29,012 nucleotides of DNA from Granulicatella sp041433555 (GCF_041433555.1 NZ_JAPWBR010000024.1:1-29012), one strand, 5' to 3'; shown: positions 7,657-15,605, numbered from the stretch's first letter. The notes: a model not told the origin generated them from the sequence alone. Made by a program: numbers and translations.

Positions 7657-9459
7657 TTATTCGCTCATTAAAGCTTCTAATTGAGATAGACGTTGTTCGA
7701 ATACGTCGAATGCGTCGTATAAGTAGTCTTTCTTCGTCATATCTACGCCGGCTTTTTTCATTACTTCGATTGGAGCATCACTGCGTCCTGCACGTAAGTA
7801 GTTTAAGTAAGCTTCTAAATCTTCTGGAGTTCCATGTAAGATTTTATCTGATAAAGCAGTCGCTGCAGCCATACCAGTTGCGTATTGGAATACGTAGTAA
7901 TTCATGTAGAAGTGAGGAATACGTGCCCACTCATAAGCAATTTGCTCATCTTGGATGACATTTGCATAGTATTTCGCGTTAATTTCACCATACACTTTTG
8001 CGATTGATTCTTGTGTTAATGGTTGGCCTTCTTGGTCCATTACGTGAATCTTATGTTCGAATTCCGCAAATTGTGTTTGACGGAAAATTGTTGATTTGAA
8101 GCGGTGTAAATAGTTGTTCAAGATGTATTTTTGCGCTTCTTTATCAGTATGTTTCTTCAACAAGTAGTCAGTTAAGATGTTTTCGTTTGTTGTAGAAGCA
8201 ATTTCCGCTAAGAAGATTGAATAATCTCCGTATTGTTTTGGTTGAGTGTTACGAGTGAAGTAGCTGTGTGCACTGTGTCCTAACTCGTGAACTAATGTGA
8301 AGAAGTTTGATAATTCATCATGCCAGTTCAATAGGATGTATGGTGCTGTTGAGTATGCTCCACTTGAATATCCACCGCTGCGTTTACCGATGTTTTCAGC
8401 AACGTCGATCCAACGATCTGCGTATGCTTTCTTCATGATTTCGTGGTACTCTTCCCCAAGAGGTTTCAAGGCTTCCACACTTGCTAGAGATGCTTCTTGG
8501 TAGTTGTATTTAATTGGAGCGTCTCCTGTGATTGGTACGTATAAATCATACATATGCAATTCATCTAAGCCTAATGCTTTTTGTTGTAATGCAGTGTAAC
8601 GGTGTAATAATGGTAATTTTTCATTTACCACTTCCACTAAAGCATCGTACACTTCTTCAGGAACTTGGTTTGAAGCAAGTGCTGCTTGGCGAGCTGAGTC
8701 ATAGTTATGAACTAAAGCGCTGAAGTTGTGTCCTTTCACTTCTGTACCAAGTGTGCTTGCGAATGTATTTTTCAAGTTGATGTAAGGTTTGTACAATGTT
8801 TCGAATGCTTCCTTACGAACATCTTGGTTTTTAGACTCGATATATACTGAGTAGTTTCCGTTTGTCAATTCAACTTTTTCGCCATTTTCAGTTGTGATTT
8901 CATCAAACTTGATGTCAGCGTTGTTCAATAAGTTGAACGTTTTGCTTGCGCCTTGGAACACTTCGCTAGCTTTTGATAATAAAGCTTCTTCTTTATCTGA
9001 AAGCACGTGACCTTTTTTAATACGCGCTGTTTCTAATAAGACACGGAAGTCTTCTAATCCTGGTTCTTGTTTGAAATACTCTTCGAATGCTTCATCAGAT
9101 AATGCTAAAATTGCTGGAGCAAACCATGCTGAAGCACCTGAGAATTCGATGTATGTTGAGAACGCACGTTGATTTAAGACTTGATTTTCATTGTTAGAAG
9201 TATCTTGGTCTGCTTTTAAATGTGAGTAAACATAAGCTGTTTCAATCTTATCATCCACTACGTTTAAAAGATTTAAGAATGCTAATAATGATTCCCCGTC
9301 TTTTAATGCTGTATCTTTTGCAGCGGCTACTGCTGGAATTTGTGATTTAACAAATTCTAAGTCCTTTTCAAATCCTTCGTTTGATTCGTAAATTGCGGAA
9401 AGGTCCCATGTTAATTCTACTGGAACTTCTTCACGTCTTAATGGTTTTTTATTGGCCAT
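7657..9459 (-). CDS. pepF: Oligoendopeptidase F (M3 family)
   Basis: A 600-residue M3B zinc metallopeptidase that cleaves short peptides in the cytosol. Seen: the HELGH zinc motif at 391-395 in TLVHELGHSAHSYF, with the third zinc ligand region EIASTTNE about 25 residues later. Length is normal for PepF. The start ATG follows an unusual extended ribosome site (TAGAAAGTAGGGAT) that matches the complement of the 16S rRNA 3' end beyond the core AGG. It is monocistronic, convergent with spxH; the pepF-spxH neighbourhood is conserved in Bacilli. Besides peptide nutrition, a role in clearing signalling peptides is family knowledge only. Confidence 0.96.
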   Translation of the reverse strand: MANKKPLRREEVPVELTWDLSAIYESNEGFEKDLEFVKSQIPAVAAAKDTALKDGESLLAFLNLLNVVDDKIETAYVYSHLKADQDTSNNENQVLNQRAFSTYIEFSGASAWFAPAILALSDEAFEEYFKQEPGLEDFRVLLETARIKKGHVLSDKEEALLSKASEVFQGASKTFNLLNNADIKFDEITTENGEKVELTNGNYSVYIESKNQDVRKEAFETLYKPYINLKNTFASTLGTEVKGHNFSALVHNYDSARQAALASNQVPEEVYDALVEVVNEKLPLLHRYTALQQKALGLDELHMYDLYVPITGDAPIKYNYQEASLASVEALKPLGEEYHEIMKKAYADRWIDVAENIGKRSGGYSSGAYSTAPYILLNWHDELSNFFTLVHELGHSAHSYFTRNTQPKQYGDYSIFLAEIASTTNENILTDYLLKKHTDKEAQKYILNNYLHRFKSTIFRQTQFAEFEHKIHVMDQEGQPLTQESIAKVYGEINAKYYANVIQDEQIAYEWARIPHFYMNYYVFQYATGMAAATALSDKILHGTPEDLEAYLNYLRAGRSDAPIEVMKKAGVDMTKKDYLYDAFDVFEQRLSQLEALMSE

Positions 9460-9493
9460 TATAATCCCTACTTTCTAAAAAGTTGATAGTCCT

Positions 9494-9522
9494 AGTGTAC
9501 TATGAAATGGATGCTTTGGAAA
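9494..9522 (-). promoter_or_regulatory. Promoter of pepF
   Basis: On the minus strand TTTCCA and TACACT are separated by 17 bases, ending 35 bases before the pepF ATG and after the bidirectional terminator. Confidence 0.45.
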
Positions 9523-9544
9523 GGGTTTGAACCCATTTTTACTC

Positions 9545-9588
9545 AAAAAAGAGACCAAATGAATCGCTTTTGATTCATCTGGTCTCTT
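9545..9588. terminator. Terminator after ktrA
   Basis: AAAGAGACCA...TGAATC pairs with GATTCA...TGGTCTCTTT. On the minus strand the stem is followed by TTTTT; it lies just beyond the ktrA stop and ends the ktrB-ktrA message. It is nearly symmetric and may act both ways. Confidence 0.85.
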
Positions 9589-9591
9589 TGA

Positions 9592-10254
9592 TTAGTCTTC
9601 AAGGAATGTGGCTTTATCTAAGCTATCCGTTCCGATAATCGCTACAAGAACCACGTCTTCACGAATGAGGAAATCCGCAAATACTCTTGTATTCAAGGAT
9701 TCGTCCTTTCCTTCACGATATCCAATCAAGTTCAAATCATAATCTTTACGTAAGTCTAAATCGCTTAGTTGCTTTCCAACCCATGATTTTGGCGGATAAA
9801 ATTCCACAAGCGAGATATTGCCATCGAGTGCAATCACTTCAGCCAATTTATGGTGAAGAATGTTTTTCACAAGACGAATCCCTGTTTCTTTTTCTGGGTT
9901 CACGACACGTTGTGCACCCATCTTCGTTAAGATTTCTGTTGTCGTACGGCCCTTTGCTTTAGCAATAATTTCTGGAACACCAAGTTTCGTACAATGCATC
10001 ACGGCTAGAATACTCGCTTCTAAACTAGACCCTGTGGCTACCACCACTGTATCGCAGTCGCCAATTCCGATTTCTTTCAAGACATCTTCGTCTGTCACAT
10101 CGGCAATGACTGCCTTGGTGACAAGTGGTTCAATACGGTTAACGGTTGTTTCATCACGATCAACGGCAATAATGTCGCAATCATATTCACTAAGCTGTTT
10201 GGCAATCGTCATCCCAAACACACCTAGTCCTAAAATCCCAACTGTCTTTCTCAT
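9592..10254 (-). CDS. ktrA: KtrA-type potassium channel regulatory (RCK) subunit
   Basis: A 220-residue cytosolic gating ring protein with one RCK_N Rossmann domain and one RCK_C domain. Seen: nucleotide loop GLGVFG (residues 8-13) followed by the adenosine-binding acid in AVDRDE, then a C-terminal RCK_C region (about 140-220) that in this family can bind c-di-AMP. Single-RCK length matches B. subtilis KtrA/KtrC rather than the double-length TrkA. It follows ktrB by 15 bases, and its extended ribosome site (TAGAAAGTAGGGAT) includes the ktrB stop. It controls the KtrB pore. Confidence 0.93.
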   Translation of the reverse strand: MRKTVGILGLGVFGMTIAKQLSEYDCDIIAVDRDETTVNRIEPLVTKAVIADVTDEDVLKEIGIGDCDTVVVATGSSLEASILAVMHCTKLGVPEIIAKAKGRTTTEILTKMGAQRVVNPEKETGIRLVKNILHHKLAEVIALDGNISLVEFYPPKSWVGKQLSDLDLRKDYDLNLIGYREGKDESLNTRVFADFLIREDVVLVAIIGTDSLDKATFLED

Positions 10255-10269
10255 TACAATCCCTACTTT

Positions 10270-11649
10270 CTATCCAATTAATAATGGTGCTTTCGCATAC
10301 TTCATCTCGAGCGCTTTGTTCTTTCTGTTTGAGAAACTCAATAAAACGGTTAATGGTCCGATACGGCCAATAAACATCAACAACATAATAATGATCTTCC
10401 CTAGGAAGGATAAGGTTGGTGTTAAATTCGCCGTTACCCCTACTGTACATACCGCTGAGATCGTTTCAAATAAAGTATATAACAGTGGCGCATCTGGGTC
10501 CGTTAAGCTGAGCAAGAACACACTACTTAGAATAAGTGTTGTAAACACGATAAAAATCGTTAAGGCTTTTCTGGCCATCTCTTGCGAAATACTATGGTGT
10601 CTAAATTGAATCATTTTCTCATCATACACTTCTGAACGAATGAATAAGAGAACCACTAAGAAAGTCGTAGTCTTCACCCCACCGGCAGTCCCACCAGGAG
10701 AACCTCCGATAAGCATTTGAATACAATAAAGCAACAGGCTCGTTGGATGAGCGGTCGTATAATCGATTGTCGCAAATCCAGCCGTTCTCATCGTTACCGT
10801 TTGGAAGAAGCTCACAAGCACCTTATCGAAGAAAGAAAGATTTGCAATCGTGTTTGGATTATTCCATTCGGTAATCATCGTTAATACCGTTCCACCAAGT
10901 AGAATAATCCCCGTCAACCAAAGGACAATCTTCGTATGATACTGCAATCGTCTATAAAACGATTTACGCTTTTTACTCTTGGTCGATTTTCGCATTTCAA
11001 GGTAGCTTCGTTTGAAATCAAACCAAACGGAAAAACCAATTCCCCCAAGAATAATGAGAGCAGCAACCACTAATGTCAAAAATGGATCAGTTGCATAGTT
11101 AATCAGACTATTAGAGCCTAAGTTATCAAAACCTGCATTACAAAATGCAGAGATTGCAAAGAAGAATGCAGTGAAAATTCCCTTTGCTGTTCCTAGTTCT
11201 GGAACAAAGCGGAAGGATAAAATAACCGCTGCAATGAATTCAATAAAGAATGTATATTTAAAAATCGTTTTTAAATACTTTTTGAAATCTTGACCATCCT
11301 CACGGTTCAAACTATCTTGCAAGGCTAGTTTATCAACTAATGACATCTTCTTCCCCGCATCATAGAGGAAAAAGGCAATAATACTCATTAATCCTAATCC
11401 ACCGATTTGCATTAAAATCATACAAATCACTTGTCCAAAAGTATTGTACGTCTCGGCTACTGGTTGAGTCGAAAGTCCTGTAACACATACCATCGATACA
11501 GTTGTAAACAAGTGGTCAAAATACGAAGCTTTTGATGTCGCGATTTGCGAAATCGGTAAGCTTAACAGGAATGACCCCACCAAAATCACAATCGCAAAAC
11601 TGGATGCAATTCTTTTCGGAATCGAGTCCTTAAATAAGAAACGAATCAT
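10270..11649 (-). CDS. ktrB: KtrB-type potassium uptake membrane subunit
   Basis: A 459-residue K+-translocating protein of the Trk/Ktr/HKT family with four M-P-M repeats. The selectivity-filter glycines are visible in CVTGLSTQ, CNAGFDN, RTAGFAT and CTVGVTANL. A basic cytosolic loop after the second repeat contains KSKKRK. The chosen start is the ATG at 11649 (MIRFLFKD), preceded by AGGAGGG; a longer reading frame begins 39 bases upstream but includes the ribosome site. Pairs with ktrA downstream. An RNA hairpin with a U-tract ends about 38 bases before this start. Confidence 0.94.
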   Translation of the reverse strand: MIRFLFKDSIPKRIASSFAIVILVGSFLLSLPISQIATSKASYFDHLFTTVSMVCVTGLSTQPVAETYNTFGQVICMILMQIGGLGLMSIIAFFLYDAGKKMSLVDKLALQDSLNREDGQDFKKYLKTIFKYTFFIEFIAAVILSFRFVPELGTAKGIFTAFFFAISAFCNAGFDNLGSNSLINYATDPFLTLVVAALIILGGIGFSVWFDFKRSYLEMRKSTKSKKRKSFYRRLQYHTKIVLWLTGIILLGGTVLTMITEWNNPNTIANLSFFDKVLVSFFQTVTMRTAGFATIDYTTAHPTSLLLYCIQMLIGGSPGGTAGGVKTTTFLVVLLFIRSEVYDEKMIQFRHHSISQEMARKALTIFIVFTTLILSSVFLLSLTDPDAPLLYTLFETISAVCTVGVTANLTPTLSFLGKIIIMLLMFIGRIGPLTVLLSFSNRKNKALEMKYAKAPLLIG

Positions 11650-11686
11650 CTTCGTCCCTCCTGTCCTAATCAAAAATAATGTGCCC

Positions 11687-11722
11687 AAAAAAAGAGCAGA
11701 ATATATTGGATATTCTACTCTT
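11687..11722 (-). terminator. Terminator or attenuator hairpin between lysC and ktrB
   Basis: AAGAGCAGAATAT pairs with ATATTCTACTCTT (one mismatch), followed on the minus strand by seven T. It is the terminator of the aspartate kinase gene. Because only about 37 bases separate it from the ktrB start and no convincing promoter fits there, ktrB may depend on read-through or on a promoter upstream of the hairpin. Confidence 0.75.
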
Positions 11723-11772
11723 CCTATCGGCTAATTACAACCGTTACTATTTTCGTTTAAACTGTTAGAAAA

Positions 11773-13149
11773 TTATTCCACCACTTTATATTCTTTCGTT
11801 TCACCAAAAAACTCATCATATAACGCACGGATGGCTTTCTTTTCGTATTGGTCTAAAATACCAAACATCATTGAAACCTCAGATACCCCTTGGTTATATA
11901 ATTCGATATTGATTTGAGTACGGGCAAGCGTTGAAGCCACACGAGCCGTTGTACCGACCATGTTGACCATCCCTTCCCCTACTAACATAATCAGGCAGAG
12001 GCCACGCATATAGTGCGCATCATCCACGTCTAATTCCGCATAGAAACGTTCCACAATCGCATCAAGTTGCTCGTCAGTTGCATCTTCCCCACGGATAATA
12101 ATTGTCGCATCATCAATCCCTGTTGGAATATGTTCGATGGAAATGCCTTCTTCTTCAAAAATTGTCAATAATTTACGAAGGAACCCAATCTCATGGTTCA
12201 TCAAATATTTCTTCACGTAAATACTTACGAAACCTGGCGAACTTGCAATCCCTGAGATAACACTTGGAGAAGTGACTTTCCCTTTCATAATATAAGTTCC
12301 GCTTGCTTCTGGGTTATTCGTATTGCACACGTGCACTGGAATTCCTTTTTTGATAGAAGGCAGAAGCGCTTCTGTATGGAATACTGAGAATCCTGCATAA
12401 GATAACTCACGCATTTCTGTATAAGACAACACGTCGATGGCCAGTGGTTTATGCACGATTTTAGGACTCGCTACATAGATGGCATCTACGTCTGTAAAGT
12501 TCTCGTACTCTTCTGCGTTCACGGCATTAGCTAAAATCGAACCAGTAATGTCAGATCCGCCACGTGAGAATGTTACGACATTGCCTTCTTTTGTCACCCC
12601 GTAGAATCCTGGGAAGATAATCACTTCATTTGTTAATTGTAAGTACTCTAATTCATGATAGCTTTCTTCTAAAATACGAGCTTCTCCTGGAGTGTCGCTC
12701 ACCCAAAGTTTGGCTTCGCGTGGCCCTACGTATTTCGCAGCAAGACCTTCTTGGTTGAAGTAAGACGCAATTAAACGCGCATTTAAGTCTTCCCCGCTTG
12801 CTTTATAAGCATCCATTAAATAGTCAGGAGCTAGGTCGTTTCTTTCTTTTAAGTTTTTAAAATGAATACGAACGAGTTCAAATACTTCTGGTTTTAATTC
12901 TAATTCATCACAAATTTCTTTATAACGCACTAAGATTTTCTTTAAGACTTCTTCATCATAATTCCCTTCAATATGAGAAGTTGCTAATTGGATGAGAAGG
13001 TCTGTTACTTTTTCATCGTCTGATGTGCGTTTTCCTGGGGCTGAAACCACCACGATTTTACGTTTTTCATCAGATTTTACGATATTAAAGACCTTTCTTA
13101 ATTGAGTGGCATTTGCTAAAGAGCTTCCACCAAATTTGATTACTTTCAT
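11773..13149 (-). CDS. lysC: Aspartate kinase
   Basis: A 458-residue monofunctional aspartokinase, first step of the aspartate pathway (lysine, threonine, methionine, diaminopimelate). Seen: the N-terminal KFGGSSLA signature (5-12), the SRGGSDITGS substrate motif, and a C-terminal regulatory half with tandem ACT domains (about 310-458), implying feedback control by an amino acid. The start ATG follows AAGGAAGT. No homoserine dehydrogenase domain is fused. The 172-base upstream gap also carries the glyoxalase promoter, and I see no lysine riboswitch or T-box there, so control is probably allosteric or by a protein regulator. Feedback ligand unknown. Confidence 0.93.
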   Translation of the reverse strand: MKVIKFGGSSLANATQLRKVFNIVKSDEKRKIVVVSAPGKRTSDDEKVTDLLIQLATSHIEGNYDEEVLKKILVRYKEICDELELKPEVFELVRIHFKNLKERNDLAPDYLMDAYKASGEDLNARLIASYFNQEGLAAKYVGPREAKLWVSDTPGEARILEESYHELEYLQLTNEVIIFPGFYGVTKEGNVVTFSRGGSDITGSILANAVNAEEYENFTDVDAIYVASPKIVHKPLAIDVLSYTEMRELSYAGFSVFHTEALLPSIKKGIPVHVCNTNNPEASGTYIMKGKVTSPSVISGIASSPGFVSIYVKKYLMNHEIGFLRKLLTIFEEEGISIEHIPTGIDDATIIIRGEDATDEQLDAIVERFYAELDVDDAHYMRGLCLIMLVGEGMVNMVGTTARVASTLARTQINIELYNQGVSEVSMMFGILDQYEKKAIRALYDEFFGETKEYKVVE

Positions 13150-13321
13150 ATGACACTTCCTTATTTTTTCAATGGTACTAGACTACCAAATTAATGAAAA
13201 GAACGCAACACATTTCCACTAATCGAATACATTTGTCCGCGAAACAAAAACAGTCTCGAAAACTTGTATTTATTTGTAGAGTTTGTTAGGCTTAAGAAAA
13301 ATAATTAAAGGAGGTCACATC

Positions 13322-13699
13322 ATGTCAAAAATGTTGCATACTTGTGTCCGTGTTCAAAATCTAGAAGAAAGCATTCGTTTCTACGAAGAAGCATTTGGTT
13401 TTAAAGAAACTCACAGAAAAGACTTCCCAGAACACAAATTCACAATCGTTTACTTAGCATTCGAAGGTGACGATTACGAATTAGAACTAACATATAACTA
13501 TGGCCACGGCCCTTATGAAATCGGCGACGGATATGGTCATATCGCGATCAGCGCTAAAGACTTAGAAGGACTTCACGCTGAACACGTTGCTAAAGGCTAC
13601 GACGTTACAGAATTAAAAGGTTTACCAGGACATCCTGCAAACTACTATTTCGTAAAAGACTTAGATGGCTACAAAATCGAAGTAATCCGCGAAAAATAG
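13322..13699 (+). CDS. gloA: Glyoxalase I (lactoylglutathione lyase)
   Basis: A 125-residue VOC-fold enzyme that isomerises the methylglyoxal-glutathione hemithioacetal. All four metal ligands of the bacterial GloA family can be aligned: H6, E55, H73 and E120. The short form without eukaryotic inserts suggests a Ni2+/Co2+-type enzyme (family inference). The start is ATG 13322, after AAGGAGGT; an in-frame extension upstream lacks its own ribosome site. Glutathione reductase in the same window fits a glutathione-using cell. No terminator lies between this stop and the small RNA promoter 8 bases later, so gloA transcripts probably run to the small RNA terminator. Confidence 0.93.
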   Translation: MSKMLHTCVRVQNLEESIRFYEEAFGFKETHRKDFPEHKFTIVYLAFEGDDYELELTYNYGHGPYEIGDGYGHIAISAKDLEGLHAEHVAKGYDVTELKGLPGHPANYYFVKDLDGYKIEVIREK

Positions 13700-13706
13700 T
13701 TCATAC

Positions 13707-13735
13707 ATGACATTCCACACACCCTCTGCTATAAT
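13707..13735 (+). promoter_or_regulatory. Near-consensus promoter of the small RNA
   Basis: ATGACA, 17-base spacer, TATAAT, with the extended -10 TG (TGCTATAAT). It is one of the best promoter matches in the window and has no ribosome site or open reading frame after it, so it should drive a non-coding RNA starting near 13742. Confidence 0.75.
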
Positions 13736-13741
13736 GTATTC

Positions 13742-13904
13742 TATGCGATGAGGCGACACGCAGTACATTAGAGACTGCGAGTTATGTGGAACAGGAGTGC
13801 TTTGGCACACTACCGGATGTAGCTGTTTGTAGTTCGTGATGTGAACACGACCTACTCATCTGAAAAGATGCCACGCTAAGACTAGGAGTTCCTAGTCTTT
13901 TTTT
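13742..13904 (+). ncRNA. Unassigned structured small RNA, about 160 nt
   Basis: Between a near-consensus promoter and a strong terminator lies a segment with no coding potential but many paired helices. Closing stem: GATGAG (13747-13752) with CTCATC (13855-13860). Inside it: CGCAGT/ACTGCG (13759-13779), AACAG/CTGTT (13790-13794 with 13823-13827) enclosing GTGC-TTTG-GCAC (13797-13808) and CTAC/GTAG (13810-13822), then GTAG-TCGTG/CACGA-CTAC (13829-13855). A short hairpin CATC/GATG (13857-13870) competes with the closing stem. It lacks the hallmark sequences I know for SRP RNA, tmRNA, RNase P, 5S, T-box and common riboswitches. 6S RNA is a possibility but the multibranch fold argues against it. 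A role as gloA 3' UTR is also open. Confidence 0.65.
13878..13904 (+). terminator. Terminator of the small RNA (and probably gloA)
   Basis: AAGACTAGG pairs perfectly with CCTAGTCTT around a short loop and is followed by TTTTTTT. Confidence 0.9.
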
Positions 13905-13916
13905 ATAGTGAAATTA

Positions 13917-13925
13917 TGATACAAT
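13917..13925 (+). promoter_or_regulatory. Extended -10 promoter of the zinc-ribbon membrane protein gene
   Basis: TGATACAAT is an extended -10 element 38 bases before the ATG, immediately downstream of the small RNA terminator. The -35 position falls in its T-tract, so the start relies on the extended -10. Confidence 0.5.
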
Positions 13926-13963
13926 AGCAATGAAAATTATTAGACATAGAAAGAGGAAGATTC

Positions 13964-14833
13964 ATGAAACAATGTCCATTCTGTCATGAGATGATTGACG
14001 AACAAGAAACACTCTGCCCTTACTGTGGAACAGTGCAAGACGAACTCTCACAATCGGTGTCGATTGAACCAAACGAAGGTGTTCAAACCGACCTTTTAGA
14101 CGAAAATAACGAACCTACTCCATCGTTTACAACGAAAGTAGAAACAAGTATCCCAGAAGAAGACAATAACCGTAGCTCACAAGAAAACCGTGTGAAGAAT
14201 AATCGCCTAGCCTATGCTGGTGCATGGAATAAATTCAAACGCTTCTTCACATTTTTTGGAGAACGTTTAGTCCAACCGACAAACCACTATTCACGTAAGC
14301 GTCAATATAGCCGTACTTACGGATACGCCTTAATTATTTTGGCAACAGTGATGTCTGCATTCGTGACAACTCACTTAATTCATTCACTGATTGGTCAATA
14401 CCAATTATTCGCTGACATTTCAATCTTACCTAGCTTAACAAGCACACCAAACTACATTTGGATGTTCATTCGCTTCATCCTCTTCTACGCGGTGTTCTAC
14501 CTTGGGTTCCCAAGCGTATCGTACGGATTGAAACATATCTTCCAAAAACGTCAACACGTATTTAACTACTGGTTGACACAATACGAAGGTATGAACGTTC
14601 TTGCGATTGTATTACTTGCCGTTGCAACAGTAATGACATTCATCAGTCCAGTATGGTTATTCGTTGGAATCTTAATTGTATTCTTCGCGCACATTCTACT
14701 CTACATCGTGACATTTACGTCTTCGATGTTTAAGAGCTCCACAGAATCAACGATCGATCCAATTTACTTATCACTCATTGGTTTAGTCGTACAACTGATT
14801 ATCACAATTAGCTTACTCTTAATCTTATTCTAA
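13964..14833 (+). CDS. Zinc-ribbon membrane protein (Yip1-like)
   Basis: A 289-residue protein with an N-terminal cytosolic zinc ribbon (C4, C7, C18, C21: CPFC...CPYC), an acidic, low-complexity linker (about 25-90) and a C-terminal membrane region with about five hydrophobic helices (roughly 118-138, 163-188, 207-228, 230-252, 266-288). This architecture recurs in Firmicutes and the membrane part resembles Yip1-type domains. No enzymatic motif is seen. GAGGAAG precedes the ATG. It is monocistronic, ending at a terminator 12 bases after the stop. Function unknown; a membrane organisation or stress role would be a guess. Confidence 0.8.
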   Translation: MKQCPFCHEMIDEQETLCPYCGTVQDELSQSVSIEPNEGVQTDLLDENNEPTPSFTTKVETSIPEEDNNRSSQENRVKNNRLAYAGAWNKFKRFFTFFGERLVQPTNHYSRKRQYSRTYGYALIILATVMSAFVTTHLIHSLIGQYQLFADISILPSLTSTPNYIWMFIRFILFYAVFYLGFPSVSYGLKHIFQKRQHVFNYWLTQYEGMNVLAIVLLAVATVMTFISPVWLFVGILIVFFAHILLYIVTFTSSMFKSSTESTIDPIYLSLIGLVVQLIITISLLLILF

Positions 14834-14844
14834 AATGCAAAGAG

Positions 14845-14877
14845 AAAACCCTGACCAGCGATGGTCAGGGTTATTTA
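14845..14877. terminator. Terminator, copy A of a duplicated pair
   Basis: AACCCTGACC pairs with GGTCAGGGTT around GAGC-like loop bases, with A-rich left and T-rich right flanks. It sits between the convergent zinc-ribbon and DUF4230 genes. It is nearly identical to the hairpin at 15690-15722, differing at only a few bases of the loop and right arm. Confidence 0.85.
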
Positions 14878-14901
14878 TTTCTAAAATTTTATTTGAAAGA
14901 A

Positions 14902-15513
14902 TTATTCTGAGAATTCTACAGTTACCTTTGCTTCAGAATCCATTGATGAAAATAATGTTTTATAATAATTGATTGCAGATTCTTTAATTTCACTCTTAAA
15001 TTTATCTAAATACTCTGCTTGTTTATCACTAGAAAGTTGGTTAGTGACCAATTTCCCAGTATCCACATCTTCTGTAGTTCCACTTAACAACTCTCCATGA
15101 TTATCATACAAATTGTAAGGATTATCTTTTGAAAGTTCAACACCAATTACTTCAAATTTTGGAACGATAACCTTATATTCTTTTTCGCCTATTTGTTCAA
15201 CCTTTACACTACTTTTAATTCCAAATTTAGCTGTATAATTTAAAATCACTAATGCTGTTTTTCTAGAGAACGGCACATCAAACCCAAAAACTTGGGTTGT
15301 TTTTGTTTCAGTAATAATTTCATTAACTCCCGCATTCAAAAATACAACTTCATTCACTTTTTCAATACTTTCGATATTAATTGACGTTTTGACTTCAGAT
15401 TTTTGTTCCTTAGGTAAGAAAAATAGCACTCCAATAGCCATAATAGCTATTAATATCACATTCAATAGAACACTAAACTTATTAAATTTCTTCTTTATAT
15501 TTGTACTTCTCAA
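14902..15513 (-). CDS. DUF4230-family membrane-anchored protein
   Basis: A 203-residue protein resembling the DUF4230 family. A basic N-terminus (RSTNIKKKFNKF) leads into one membrane helix (about 14-34), then a soluble, probably extracytoplasmic domain. The start is TTG 15513, 7 bases after GGAGG; the first in-frame ATG (15570) coincides with the predicted transcription start and cannot be used. The gene is visibly AT-richer than its neighbours and lies between two copies of the same terminator, which suggests later insertion. No catalytic motif is seen. Function unknown. Confidence 0.78.
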   Translation of the reverse strand: MRSTNIKKKFNKFSVLLNVILIAIMAIGVLFFLPKEQKSEVKTSINIESIEKVNEVVFLNAGVNEIITETKTTQVFGFDVPFSRKTALVILNYTAKFGIKSSVKVEQIGEKEYKVIVPKFEVIGVELSKDNPYNLYDNHGELLSGTTEDVDTGKLVTNQLSSDKQAEYLDKFKSEIKESAINYYKTLFSSMDSEAKVTVEFSE

Positions 15514-15571
15514 TTTACATACCTCCATTATATTTTGCTTTTCTAAAAGAAACTTCTCTTTTAATAGCATA

Positions 15572-15605
15572 TGTAAATTTTACACACTCTAAAAATAACA
15601 GTCAA
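15572..15605 (-). promoter_or_regulatory. Promoter and operator-like palindrome of the DUF4230 gene
   Basis: On the minus strand TTGACT and TAAAAT are separated by exactly 17 bases (-35 at 15600-15605, -10 at 15577-15582). The -10 is covered by a perfect inverted repeat TGTAAA-T-TTTACA (15572-15584), a good place for a repressor. Confidence 0.7.

Noticed and set aside
9457..10272. Nearly identical 21-base segments before pepF (9457-9477) and ktrA (10252-10272), first read as a shared regulatory motif.
   Set aside because: On the minus strand they read TAGAAAGTAGGGAT-N-TAATG, which is close to the full complement of the 16S rRNA 3' end (TAGAAAGGAGGTGAT). They are best explained as extended Shine-Dalgarno sequences.
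9860..10609. Long rightward reading frame opposite ktrA and ktrB (249 codons).
   Set aside because: It lies antisense to two well-recognised genes, has no ribosome site and encodes a low-complexity product; a shadow frame.
11650..11772. A c-di-AMP (ydaO-type) riboswitch before ktrB, as for Bacillus ktrAB.
   Set aside because: The intergenic region is only about 120 bases and is occupied by a simple terminator; the ydaO core sequences are not seen.
13150..13321. A lysine riboswitch or T-box leader for aspartate kinase.
   Set aside because: The gap is 172 bases and shared with the gloA promoter; no riboswitch core or T-box sequence is visible.
13742..13904. Possible SRP RNA because of CCGGATGTAGCTG, which resembles part of 4.5S RNA.
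   Set aside because: The invariant GGAAGCAGC-type loop of SRP RNA is absent and the helices do not form a single long hairpin.
15514..15570. ATG at 15570 as the start of the DUF4230 gene.
   Set aside because: It coincides with the predicted transcription start, while TTG 15513 has GGAGG at ideal spacing.
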